Assembly: GCA_030549495.1 (NCBI GenBank)
Contig: JAUIRK010000919.1
Span: 307,001-371,000 of the forward strand
Reading direction: 5' to 3'
Source of the DNA: Nectonema munidae
Lineage: Eukaryota; Nematomorpha; Nectonematoida; Nectonematidae
DNA length: 64,000 nt
Shown: in pieces, positions 11,470 through 34,440 of the stretch
How the letters are laid out: each line of letters begins with the position of its first letter
Numbering within the stretch: position 1 is the stretch's first letter
Position numbers and translations under genes: made by a program
Notes under the pieces: generated by a model
The model's database searches: none
Told to the model about the DNA's origin: nothing
What the model saw: only the letters and a program-made list of their open reading frames with translations

Positions 11470-12215
11470 CTCCAAGAATTGTCGTGGTGGACTTTCCCAA
11501 TAGTATGAGGATTTTTAGTCAGCCATTTTTAAGGCAATTTTATGTCACGCCTCCAAAGCTGCCTTATTATGGCGAGCAAAATGATCAGTGGAATCAATAT
11601 GACTGGTATTCAAAGAAACTTCTTTATGCTCAAAATAGCTCAAGCTTTTGTTCATTAGTTGACTGTGAAGAGATTCAAAATGCACCTTCAGCTTGTCTGG
11701 TTTCGTACTCTCATGACTCAAAACTTCTATACCACAAATAACGCATTGTGGCTTAACCACCGAGTTTGGAAGGATACTTGCGAAGCAAGCCCATCTTGAG
11801 AAAAGCTTCATTGCATGGACGCTTTTTAGCATTCAAATCTTATTTCACACTTCATTTGTCGAAAATATTTCCTTTAGCAATTTTAACATTCTTGCACGGA
11901 TTCACCCCCATCACTATGTGAAATATCTGCATCTATCAATAACAAGAGCAAATACGTGAGGCTTCGTGAAGGTATTGCATACAAATATAAAAAGCAAATC
12001 CAAAATTCAACATGGTCAATGCACTTGCATCTACCTACACACCTGGCAAAAACACTTTAATCATTATTTATACACTCGTCAGCAATCTTATGAATAATTT
12101 TAAAGATACGATTCCTTCATTTCTTTTATAACTCTAAAGTTTTTCATGGCTCCAGTGACACTTCAAACGACCCCCCCCCCCCACGGCGGTTGTGACACAC
12201 AGGTTAAGAGGCGCT
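11470..12215 (-). mobile_element. hAT remnant with N-terminal BED finger (SCAND3/ZBED-like)
   Basis: Read on the minus strand, 11832-11545 encodes a BED-type zinc finger region: PQCVICGIEVLSHESTKPDK and then LKVHFESLHSQLMNKSLSYF, with the CX2C pair, the H and the FERK-like tail of SCAND3-type hAT proteins. Upstream, near 12200, the minus strand reads AGCGCCTCTTAACCTGTGTG, a typical hAT terminal repeat, followed by a C/G run. The catalytic region is absent. The family is the same as at 5.1 kb and 52.6 kb, but those pieces lack or differ in the finger. Confidence 0.75.
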
Positions 12216-12673
12216 TTTATAGAGAATACTTTGTAATATAGTGTTGTTCTATAAATAATATTTGGCCTGCTGGAAAATTAGAGAGCTCTTGTTCAAATTC
12301 CTGGCTACATTACATCCTCTTATCAACTATATCTCGAAATTGGATTCATTATTATTATTATTATATCATTTATTAGATTTTTAATATTCATTCAGGCTGA
12401 GCCATAAAACAAGAAAAGTAATATGGAAGGTATGCCCACAAGTGGCAAGGCAAATAGGTCTTTTAAATAATATAAATAAAGATATAGAAATGAGAGAATT
12501 CAAAATTATTGAGGGCGCGAAAAGCTTTCTCCTTCTGAAATTGTGAAACGCGCTAATATTTGATGTGTGTGTGTATATATATGTGTGTGTATGTAACGAG
12601 TGATCTTTCCGCTCCACGCAGGTCACTCATTGTCAATGAAGAGAAGCTAAATGTTTTCATTTCATTTTTGCAG
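12216..12673. other. MSMO1: Sequence upstream of the first visible MSMO1 exon
   Basis: This is probably intron. It has a short TGTGTGTATATATATG simple repeat (about 12563-12595) and ends in the splice acceptor ATTTTTGCAG at 12664-12673. I searched here and further left for the missing N-terminal exon of about 58 residues and did not recognise it. Confidence 0.4.
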
Positions 12674-24484
<11,811 letters not shown>

Positions 24485-26830
24485 TGTGAACCGTTTCTTT
24501 GAAAAAGCAGCGCTTATCCATACTCTCTTCTTTCATTTGTTATAATTCACCATTTGTGAATGACACATTAATGATATCATATATATAACCCTCTTTTTAA
24601 AACTTTCTTCTTAATAAGTTTCATTTATAAGAACTGCGCTATAAACCACTACAATTATTAATGGTCTTGGTAAAATTCTCAAAAAATTCCTCTCTTTCAA
24701 CTTTTCATCACCTCTATTGAGTAGCATATTTTCCTATGCCACAAAATGACAATATTTTTCCCATTTTGTACGTAAATCATATTTCAAGATATACTGCTTC
24801 AAGTGACACCTTCATCATACATTTCTCAATGGCCTGTTACCCTTCATCGGGTATACTCGCATCATGTACATAACATAACCCTCTTAATAACCTATATATA
24901 TATATTCTTTTTCTAAGACACACAAAAGCGCGCTTGCTTCATTCACTTCCTCTCTTCCACCTCTCATTCATCATGTATAATTGCACTTCTCGAACTCCTT
25001 GTATTTCAGCTCTCGTATATATCAATCATGTTTCTAAATTGTTTGCTTTGATAATAATTAATACCTTCATCTAGTCATATATATACGCATATAAGTACAT
25101 ATATCCCTCAATTTCCATAGTTTGGAGTATATAGGTGTTAACTTTTTGTTAAAATTCAGTTTTTATATTTATCTGCATTCACATGTTTCACTTTGCAGTT
25201 AAAGAATCATTTTATATACTATACGTTCTAAACTTTGTAATGTTTCTTTTTTCTTTGATTTTTAAAAGGCATTTACATTGAATTGCTAATTATTTGTTTT
25301 GCTTCAAATAAATTTTCGCTCTCAAACTCATTTTCTTTAAAAATGTTTGTTAGTTTTAAAAAGGCAGGAAAGGCGAGCACAAGTGGCATTTTGAATTTGT
25401 ATATTAATTACCATATTTTTATTTTATCCAATCCATATATATTGTGTATATTGTAAATACTTGTGATGTTCGAATCCTAAATCTTATAAAGTTCACATTC
25501 TTAAAGGCGTAGCCAAAAGGGGAAGGGGAGGAGGGTCAATGTCTTATTTTGCAAATTATTGACTATGCCATTTGATGAACATAAGAACACAATTGTATCT
25601 TAAGTTAGAATGTTATTGTTTGTTTCAAATTGATAAAAAAAAATAACACGTTACCATAACTGAGAATAAATATTGCGACAAAAATAGTGTCATACATTTT
25701 ATAATCGTTTAGTTGCCAAATTCCTCTATACTTCACCATCATATCTTATATAGCTTCATCTTGCTTTTAAGTTTTGATTTTACATAGTCAACAGCACTGA
25801 AAACTCATCTCATCATTTCTCCTATCGATAAATGGACTGGAGATGTCGAACGGACAAAATCACATACACGTAATTTATCAATCATTATCATTCCTCTTCG
25901 AATAATTAATTAGCAATGCTTGGAGTTGATATTTAGATTTTCAATTAATTTTTCAAGGTCGAACTTGTAAAAGATGGAGAGATGTTATGAGAATAAAAAT
26001 GGGAAAAAATAGTCTACTATAAAGGAAAGCGATGTCTCACATAACAACTTGGTTATCATGTCTTTAAATATGTTTTTCGTTTTATCTTTAATTTGTCTAC
26101 GGTTATTTGTTGTATATCAGATTACTCTTTGATACTATGCTCTGTAGATAAATTGTCTGATAAAATATAGCTAACGTAAGACATACTTGTGCACACTTAA
26201 TACCCTTCATTAAAAAGTATGGTAAAGTTATGAAATGCATTCTTATCGCTCATCAAATGCGAATACCACAAGAAAATCGCTTTTCGCAAGCCCTCATTTG
26301 GGTTTGCAATCAGACACTGGACACAGCTTGCCTATACCATAACACTTAGGAGAGTTTTGATTTCTATCAAGATATTGTCTAATACAGTGATCCAGAGAAA
26401 ATTCCTCCATCTGAGAAAAAAATATTGTATATTTATAAAAAAGTTTGGCTTCCTAGTTCAAATTTCTGGTATCGCAGTTGAATAGTAGGTCATATTTTTT
26501 ACTAATCTTATAGTATAATAACATTTTTGAAGAATTATTTTTTATCAAATATAAAAAAGACAGAAAACCAAAAAGATGAATCACTGGGGAACAAATTAAC
26601 ATTTTTTTGTTAATTAAAATTTTAAACTTATTTAGACTAAAGTTGACATGCGGATTCTGAATCTGTAATTACTTTTTTAGCACGTCAAGTTTTTTTTCAA
26701 TAGCTCATTTGTCAAATAAGCAAAAATTCACTAGTTGATTTGTCAGTTGATAACACTTTGCTACATAATCTTGATTATCATTAAAATATCTTTTTATCTT
26801 ATACATTTTTTGCATTGCTTCCTTTCTAAC
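24485..26830. other. MSMO1 3' flank / intergenic
   Basis: Presumably starts with the 3' untranslated region, which cannot be delimited; AATAAA-like words are common in this AT-rich DNA. Near 25505 the word GGCGTAGCCAAAAGGGG resembles one end of the MITE family at 46.2 kb, with no partner seen. No gene is recognised. Confidence 0.45.
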
Positions 26831-26834
26831 TTTC

Positions 26835-27030
26835 TAGAAAATTTGGGTGCTGTTAGCGACGAACAATGTGAACGATTTCACCAAGATTTGAAGATTATGG
26901 GAAAACGTTACCAGGGTAAATGGCTGATTATTATTATTTTTGGAGTATCAAACGCCACTGTCTTGAAGTTCAACACTCCAGAAAAAAGCTACACGCGCAA
27001 ATTTTTACCCTAACTTCAAATAAAGGCTTT
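26835..27030 (+). mobile_element. C-terminal fragment of a transposon-borne protein (ERFHQD/YQGKW family)
   Basis: Reads NLGAVSDEQCERFHQDLKIM then GKRYQGKW. In a neighbouring frame it continues with WSIKRHCLEVQHSRKKLH. The (N)LGAVSDEQ-ERFHQD-I--M--RYQGKW---M-ADY-W--KR pattern is a recurrent one in arthropod genomes and sits at the C-terminal end of the same uncharacterised family I see at 19.4 kb. The frame change after YQGKW and the lack of any upstream part show it is a dead fragment. Confidence 0.6.
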
Positions 27031-27398
27031 GTAAAAACATTATACTGTTAAATAAACATTTTATTTATATCTGTTTTTTTAATATTTTTTATAGCATGTT
27101 AGTTTTTGCAACCTTTTAAAAACAAATACTGTGGCTGTTATGTACAGTTTTTTTAATATTTTTTTTTTATAAAACTAAAACCCTAACTCAAAAATTTGAG
27201 GTGATTGAGAAAAACAAGAATTAGTTTTAGATTCAGAAATCAAAACAACTTAACTCAACACAAATTGTGTTGATCTGTGAATTTTGATAATTTAATTTTT
27301 TAACCTTTTCATATATTTTTGGCATCTAACAATAATTATCCCCTTCTAAAATTAAACTAAAAATTTTAGAAATTTTTTTGAAAAACTCAAAACTAAAC

Positions 27399-27471
27399 TG
27401 GTTCTACTGAGGTTCGAACTCAGGACCTTCTGCGTGTGAAGCAGACGTGATAACCACTACACTACAGAACC
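27399..27471 (-). tRNA. tRNA-Val (anticodon CAC)
   Basis: Minus-strand 73-nt sequence starting GGTTCTGTAGTGTAGTGG and ending AGAACCA. The acceptor stem is 7 bp (one G-T), the D arm is GTAGTGTAGTGGTTATCAC with box A, the anticodon stem-loop is TCTGC-TTCACAC-GCAGA with CAC, and the T arm is CTGAG-GTTCGAA-CCTCAG-like with box B GTTCGAACC. No intron. The sequence closely resembles metazoan tRNA-Val(CAC). A T-rich run follows downstream on the minus strand (about 27385-27369), as expected for RNA polymerase III termination. It looks functional. Confidence 0.96.
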
Positions 27472-27789
27472 ACAAAATTTTGGATAAAAAGTTGAATATA
27501 TCAGTAATATAAACAAAATTTCCGTATTCATAATTTTCCTCTGAGCTAACTAATCAACACTCACATCATCTGAATATAATGGAGCAAAAATGGGAGAGGA
27601 TTTTGATCATGCTTTCAGTTTCCTTACTTCTTTCATACTCAAATATTTGTACTATAATAAATAACAACACAACTGATTTTTGCAAATTCGGTAATCACTT
27701 TCACCTTACTTTTACACTGTAATGACCGAAAAGGAGTACAGAAATGAAAACCATGGCCAATATTGTAATAATAAATTATTGAATATTTT

Positions 27790-30535
27790 TAGAGAGAATT
27801 TTATCTCTCTATCTCGGTACTCTTGAAAGTCCTGCATCAAACATTTTTGCAGGAGACTTTAATATAAACTTGTTGAAACTAGGCTCCAATTCGAATGTCA
27901 GGAATTTTTTGAACAATCTTATTTCTTCAGGTTTTATTCCATGTATAACAGATTGTACTAGAGAGCAATCCAAGTCTCTGATCGATAATTTCTTTTTAAG
28001 CTTTACACACGACTTTAAATCTTATATAATTAAAGAAGTAATATCCGATCATTATCCTATACTGCTTTGCATGACTTTGGCTGAACCTGTGAATAGGCAT
28101 TCAAAAAAAGTGCACTTTGTTAAATCGAAGTTTGTAAAAAGTGTTTCTTCCATCAACTTATATTCAGAACTATCCATTTATCATCAGAATCCTGAACTAG
28201 CTGCTGATCATCTTTGTAGAAGACTAGCATCTATTTCAAGTGACTGTACCTTCATGAAATGTCCAATAATGAAAAATTGTAAGTACAAGCAGAAATCTTC
28301 TCCCTGGATCACAGATGAAGTTTTGATGTTAATAAGAAAAAGGGATAAATTGTTCAAAATGAAAAATAACTGCCATTTTTCATTGTTTGATAAAGATTTA
28401 CTAATTCTACGTAATAAAATAAAATCGGAATGTAGAAGGTTGAAACGTAAATACTATGCCAATCATTTTATTAATCTTAAAAATACTCGCAATACTTGGC
28501 TTCAGTTAAATAAGATTTTAAAAACTAGTAAAAGTTCCATCTTAGAAATTTCACACAACAACGTCTCAATCTCTAATGGTACGGACATAGTAAATGTTTT
28601 TAACAATCATTTTTGTCAAGAATATTCTTCGTGTGAAAATGATGAATTTCTAACTTATTTTGACAAAGCGGTTAATAATGCTTTTCACTTTGAGAAAATT
28701 TCATCAAATGATGTATGTATATTCTTTAGGAAGCAACGATTGTGAAGATTTTCTAGGCTTATCTGTTAACAAAATAAAGATGGTAATCAATTATATTTGC
28801 TTTTCTCTTGTATTAATTTTTAATAGTTGTATTTCAAAAAATGTTTATCCTGAAATTTTCAAAATAGGACGTGTCACACCTATTCATAAAAAAGGGTCTA
28901 GATTATTAGTTAATAATTATCGACCGATCACGATAATTCCTACAATTGGTAAGGTGTTTGAAAAATTACTTAGCAGACAAATAGAAAACTATTTTTGCTT
29001 GAATGATTTTTATTCTGACACTCAACATGGCTTTAGAAAAAATCATTCCACTGAATCTCTACATTTGGCATTTATAAACGAAATTATAAATAATCTTGAA
29101 AAAAAAAGGAAAACCTTTGCTCTTTTTTTGGACATGACGAGGGCATTTGATTCTGTAAGTTTCGTTAAACTTTTGTCTAAACTGAAAATATATGGATTTT
29201 CTGAGAACTCTCTTACTTTGATAAACTCATACTTATATGGAAGAATGCAGTATGTCTCTTTGAACGAGTCTATCTCAAGTTATAGAACTATTCCTTGTGG
29301 TTTACCCCAAGGCTCATTGTTGGGGCCATTATTTTTCAAAATTTTTGTAAACGACATTTCTAAGAGCAATAAAAATTTAAAATTTTTCATTTATGCAGAC
29401 GATGTTACCTTGGTATTTTCCTCAAAAGTCATATCCTTTGATTTTCATAACGAAGAAGTTGTACATAATCTTCAGTACGTGTATAAATGGTGTTCACTGA
29501 ATGATTTAACAATAAATAAAAGTAAAACAAAGGGTATTTATTTTGGTAAATCCAATTATATAAAGAGTCAAATATCCAAAAAACTCGAAATTGAATTTGT
29601 CTCTAAATTTAATTTTCTTGGTGTAATTTTCAACGAAAAACTAAATTGGAATGATCACATTGATCATCTTTCTTCTAAACTTTCCTCAATATTTGGTATG
29701 CTGAAAGCTTGTAAAAACTTTCTTGGAAAAGAAATACTCTTACTTTTGTATAAAAGTTTTTTTTTACCTTATTTGAATTATAATATTTTAATTTGGGGCC
29801 ACGCCAATTTAAACAAACTTTATGTAATTCAAAAAAAAGTTTTGAAAATGATTTTCAATTTAAACGTTAGACATCCGTCTGATAAACTTTTTACTGATGC
29901 TAAGTTATTGAAAGTAAAAGATATATATGAACTAAAATTATGTGTTTTTTGTTTCAAATTAATTTGTAATTTGATTCCAACAAGTTTGACAGATCGCTTA
30001 ACTCCAAACTCAAAGTCTCATGATCTAAGATCAAATGGAAATCTATATCTACCCCAGTACAGTAGAAAATCTTCGAAACAGTCTTTCGTATGGAAAATTT
30101 CAAAATTTTGGAACTGTAACAAAAATAGTTTACTTTTGGTGGAGTCTTTTAAACAACTAAAGATTTAATATAAAACCTTCTTACTTGATAATTATATAAC
30201 TATATAGCTTTATTTTGTACGTACGTTATATGTTGAGTAAATTCATGTTTCAATTATCTGTATAAATAGATTTATTTATGTTTCAAATATCGGTTTATAT
30301 TGATTTATTTGTTTGTGTGTGTTTAACTCACTGTTAATATATATATATATATATATTTTGCTAATGTTTTCTACCTAATTGTGTTTATAAAATTTCCATT
30401 ATTGTTTATTATTCTCAAATTTTTGGTGGTTTATCTCTTCAAGCGGGCTTCATGTGCCTTTTGAGAAAACCTTCGAATTTTCTTTTCTTCTTTTTTTTTT
30501 AAGTTTGTTGAATAAATTTCTCTCTCTCTCTCTCT
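27790..30535 (+). mobile_element. Non-LTR retrotransposon (jockey/CR1-like), 5'-truncated, one frameshift
   Basis: Starts within the AP endonuclease: ASNIFAGDFNINLL near 27840-27880 and VISDHYPILLCM near 28040-28075. A linker region with WITDEVLMLIRKRDKLFK follows. The reverse transcriptase (about 28750-30168) has NNYRPITIIPTIGKVFEKLL, QHGFRKNHSTESL, FALFLDMTRAFDSV, GLPQGSLLGPLFF and the catalytic YADDVTLVF (about 29392). A thumb/C-terminal region contains YKSFFLPYLNYNILIWGHAN. The only break I see is one frame change near 28730 between the linker and the RT. The 3' part (30169-30535) ends in TTGAATAAATTT and a (CT)n run. It was alive recently compared with the other elements here. It is a dead copy because the 5' half is absent. 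Confidence 0.92.
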
Positions 30536-30537
30536 CT
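30519..30537. repeat. Short (CT)n run at LINE 3' end
   Basis: About nine CT units directly follow AATAAATTT. This may be the LINE's own simple-repeat tail rather than an independent microsatellite. Confidence 0.7.
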
Positions 30538-30549
30538 TATCCTAAATCA

Positions 30550-31420
30550 AAATTTTAAATATGTAATGATGAGAATTCTAGCATTTCTTTTTTCCAATCA
30601 AAAGGAATTCTTCATCAAGAACGAAAATGGTGATATAATGAGACTGTCTGTTGGAAAACAAAATATATGGCAGTTTAAATTTCGTTCATGTAGAGAAGAA
30701 AGATGAGTAAGAACAAATGATTGTTTCGAAAATTCTCGTTTACCTTTTCGGAAAGCGGCATTGTTTATATACTGTTGGGCGCACAACATGTCAAGTATAA
30801 AATTTTGTGAACGTGAATTAGAAATGAAGCACGATTCAGTAGTTGATTGGAACAACTATTCTAGCTAATCCTAGTGTGATTGGAGGACAAAACATGACTG
30901 TAGAAATAGATGAAAGTTTGTTCACGAAAAGAAAAAATCATGTTGGACTTGTACTTCCCTAACAATGGGTTTTTGGAGGAATCTGCAGAGAGACAAAAGA
31001 AAATTTTATGTTTATTGCCCCAGACAGGAAAGCAACAACACTTTATCCAATAATAAAGAATAGCATAAGGCCTGGAACTACAATAATAAGTGATGACTGG
31101 GGTGCATACAGAAATATGTTTTCCACCAATGATTATGGATCCTTCTAGTTGGGCTCACACTCAAAATATTGAACGAATGTGGAGAAGTGCCAAAGAAAAA
31201 AATAAAAAACAGAACGGCACTAATAGAAGTCTACTAGATTCATATATTTGTGAGTTCATGTGGCGAGAGGAAATCAAAGTTAAAGGTTTAAACCTTTTCG
31301 ATATGGGACCTATTGAAGTACTTCGAGTTAACGAATTTTTACTTTTTAACTTTTACTGTGTTCAATTAAATACCAACGCGCATTCGTCGTCATCTTTAGC
31401 CTTTCAAAACAAACTTTAAA
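30550..31420 (+). mobile_element. Merlin DNA transposon remnant (ISXO2/IS1595-like transposase)
   Basis: The plus strand encodes a Merlin-type transposase over several frames. An N-terminal piece has IWQFKFRSCREER and AALFIYCWAHNMSSIKFCER. The catalytic core has VEIDESLFTKRKNHVGLVLP (first D), QWVFGGICRETKENFMFIAP, SIRPGTTIISDDWGAYRNM (second D) and, in another frame, WAHTQNIERMWRSAKEKNKK (E). The C-terminal LLDSYICEFMWR matches the family. A stop after VLP, a frame change near 31120-31140 with loss of the segment between DWGAY and AHTQN, and weak N-terminal integrity make it inactive. All three DDE residues can still be recognised. Confidence 0.88.
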
Positions 31421-31559
31421 ATGATTACAATCTATATTTAAACAAACATTAAAAACTTTATAAACAGATAAAAATTTATTTAAACAAAAGAAGTGATTTT
31501 GATACAAGATTATTTAGTTAGAACATACAAAATTATCCATTGTTTTTTATTTAAAAAAC

Positions 31560-33040
31560 TTTAGCTTTAATAAACTCCTTTAAGCAGAAGCAGAAGAATT
31601 CAGAAGCGTTTGGTTGGAATTGTACAAATTGCTTCAAAAGATCACAACTAGATAAAGCAACGGATGTTGTTGGAGGAGGTGTTGGACATTTGTTCATCAT
31701 CGCTCGTGTCTTGTGAGTCTTTGTTTTCCGGTTACTGCTTCAACGATATCAATGACAGTGAAGGCTTCAGTGGTAAGTACTTCATTGTCTGCAATTAAGT
31801 AGTCATCGAATGTGCCTTGAAAGTTTATTCCTGAACTTTGAGCTCTAGTGACAAGATCAGTCAAAGAAATATCAACTTCCTCATTGGAGTCATCATCTGC
31901 ATTTTTTGTTGAGTCTGTGGATATAAACTTAGCATGTTTAAAACAGTTAGAGATAGTTTTTGGTGTCACTGAAACCCATGCTTGTTGTATCAAATGTAGA
32001 GCTTCTAACACTGAGATATTATAGTCTTTGCCATCGTCCATAGATTTAACAAGTTTGTCGATCACAAGTCCTTTGTATTTTTGTTTAAAGTTCTTGATAA
32101 TCCCCTGATCCATGGGTTGAGTACTAGATGTTGTATTTGCAGGCAAGAAAAACAGTTCTGCTGAAGTAGGAGGTTGGAGTTGACGTGAGATGGTGCGTTG
32201 TCTAAAATCAAAGCAACTTTTTTCTTTTGAACTCGAAAGCAACGATCAATCTTCTGAAGCCATTCGGTGAAAAGTAGCGTTGTCATCCATGCTTTGGAGT
32301 TTGCTTTGTAGTCACAAGGCAGTGATTTAACTCCTTTAAAACAACGAGGTTTAGCATAGTGTCCAATAACAAGAACTGGTAATTTATTTGAACCAGTCAT
32401 ATTAGCACATAGTAAGTAATACGGTCAGTCTATCCATGGAAAGTTTACCACCAGAACACAGTTCACCTTTCATGACGAGCGATGTGTTGAGTAACACTTT
32501 GTAAAACAAACCAGTCTCGTCATCGTTGTACACATCATCTGGTGAATATTTATCAAGAATTTTAAGTAAAGTTGGTTGCCATTTGGCCACAGTATTGCTG
32601 TCGACACTTGCTGCTTCACCAATGATTGTTCTGAAGGACACGCTGTATCGTGTTTTCCAACGGGCTAGCCATCCTTCACTACATGAAAAGTCTGAGTGTT
32701 CCAAATGTTCTGCGAAAGATCGTGCCTTTGTTTGAAGAATAGGCCCTGATATAGGTATTTTGCTTGATCTGGCATCTTTAACCCAAATGTCGAGTGCTTG
32801 GTCAAGATCCTGGTACTGATAACTTCTGATGCGTTTTCTCAAAGCTGAATTCTCGCTAAACACTGTTTTAACTTTCTCTGAGTTTTTCAGCCATGTCGAC
32901 AAAGTGATTGCAGGAACACCAAATTGTTTTGCAATTTCCGACTTAGGTTTTTCGCCTTTTTCAACTTCAAGAATTGCTTGATATTTTAACGCAATACTAA
33001 CGCTAGAAAACTTTCTTTTAACAGCAGCCAATAGACCAAA
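31560..33040 (-). mobile_element. Tigger/pogo-type DNA transposon (nearly full transposase, broken)
   Basis: Minus strand. The transposase starts at 33031 (MAAVKRKFSSVSIALKYQAI) with a pogo-type helix-turn-helix (KSEIAKQFGVPAITLSTWLK) and a CENP-B-like DNA-binding domain ending GWLARWKTRYSVS. The DDE_1 domain follows: YNDDETGLFYK (first D), KKVALILDNAPSHVN (second D) and ANTTSSTQPMDQGIIKNFKQ (third D). The tail is acidic and stops at 31697. The frame is broken twice: a 4-nt insertion duplicating TTAC near 32416 just before the CANMTG-like site, and a second shift near 32170 after DNAPSHVN. Otherwise the protein is continuous, so decay is recent. Terminal repeats were not identified. Confidence 0.92.
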
Positions 33041-34440
33041 TCTCTTTGACTATTCTAAAAAAGATATGAAAACTTTGCGATTATCTTTCAATTTACACAT
33101 GCGTACTTAATTAATTAACACAAGCAACTCGTGAAAACCTACGTTTTAATTTCATTCATCTGTACGATTTCCGTTACACTAAACAAAGCCAACACTTTGC
33201 TGCTCTAGGATTAAAAACAGGTGTTAATAAACACTGATAGTTTTTTCAAGTCAAACTTAGAGTTAAACAATGTAATTATCTGCAATGTGTAAGTCGTCTT
33301 TTTAGTCATAAAATTCAAAATTGTTTCCATTTTGGAAATGTTGGAGTGTAAAGGATTTTAAATTGAATGAATAAAAAATGAGTAATTTTTCCATGGAATT
33401 AAGAATGAATACATCAAAAATTCTCAACTGGGAGAATCAAAAAATCGTTTTGTTCCATATACCAGGATTATAACGTTTTAAAATTGAATCAAAGTGTACA
33501 CCACTTTCATATTTATGTATACTGCACTAAATCTATTTTATACAATACAAAATCTGGGAACGAAAGAAAGTATCTTGCGAAGACTGGATAGAGAAGTTTA
33601 GCTCTTTTTATATTGAAAATTCATAGTTACTAATTCATAATCAAAAAATTGATAGTCCTTGAACCTCTCCTCAATTTTCATTCAATGAATTTGGCATTTC
33701 TTGGAGAATTTATTTATAAAAAAAATCAAAACAAATTATAGAGTCTTAAATATTATAATAAACATATTTGAAACTTTAAATACTATTTATAACACCCCTC
33801 CCCCCCCCCCCCCCCCCCATTTGAAAACGGCGCATTGTGGCTCTAGCGGCTGCTCTAGTTTCTAATCGCATCATATCATATACAGTAATGAACACTACTT
33901 TCTGGTTTGAATTAATTCTAGGATTTATCGTTAAATGCACGACAAAGACTTCATGAACTTTTACTAACAAATTCACAAATCCCATTTGAATACGGCTAAA
34001 GTATTTAAACTGAGTGATTAATTCATTTAGAGCATTTTACTATTCAATCGATTAAGCTAAAGAATTAAGAAATCAAAGAAATATAAAAGTATCCTTGAAA
34101 AACTGAATGCGATTTTTTGGTTATCAAATTGTAAACATGCGATTAAAAATTTTCTGAAATTTGAAATTGCGAATACTTACTCTGTCTGATTTATCACATA
34201 GTAGTAATCGTGAGTTTTAAAATGTGAAAGTAGAATCAAGATTCATCACGCGAACAACCTTTGATGTAAGCAAATTCTTATCACTAAAATTTGATTTTGT
34301 AATGGCCAAAATTTTTATTACGGCACAAAAATAAAAATAAGTGAAGGTATTGAAGAAATGTGTATTATTGTAGATCTGGAAATGATGATCTTTTATAGAT
34401 AAATTCAATGAAAGGGATTTAAATTATTCAAATTTCCTTG
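33041..34440. other. Intergenic DNA between Tigger and VPS35, no gene seen
   Basis: AT-rich sequence with a run of 19 C at 33800-33818. Possible open frames are short and unremarkable. The downstream processing signals of VPS35 (minus strand) should lie in its right-hand part but cannot be fixed. Confidence 0.5.

Noticed and set aside
30598-30855. Minus-strand 85-codon frame
   Set aside because: Antisense to the N-terminal part of the Merlin transposase.
32526-32735. Plus-strand frame inside the Tigger element
   Set aside because: It is antisense to the transposase, which is the recognisable protein.
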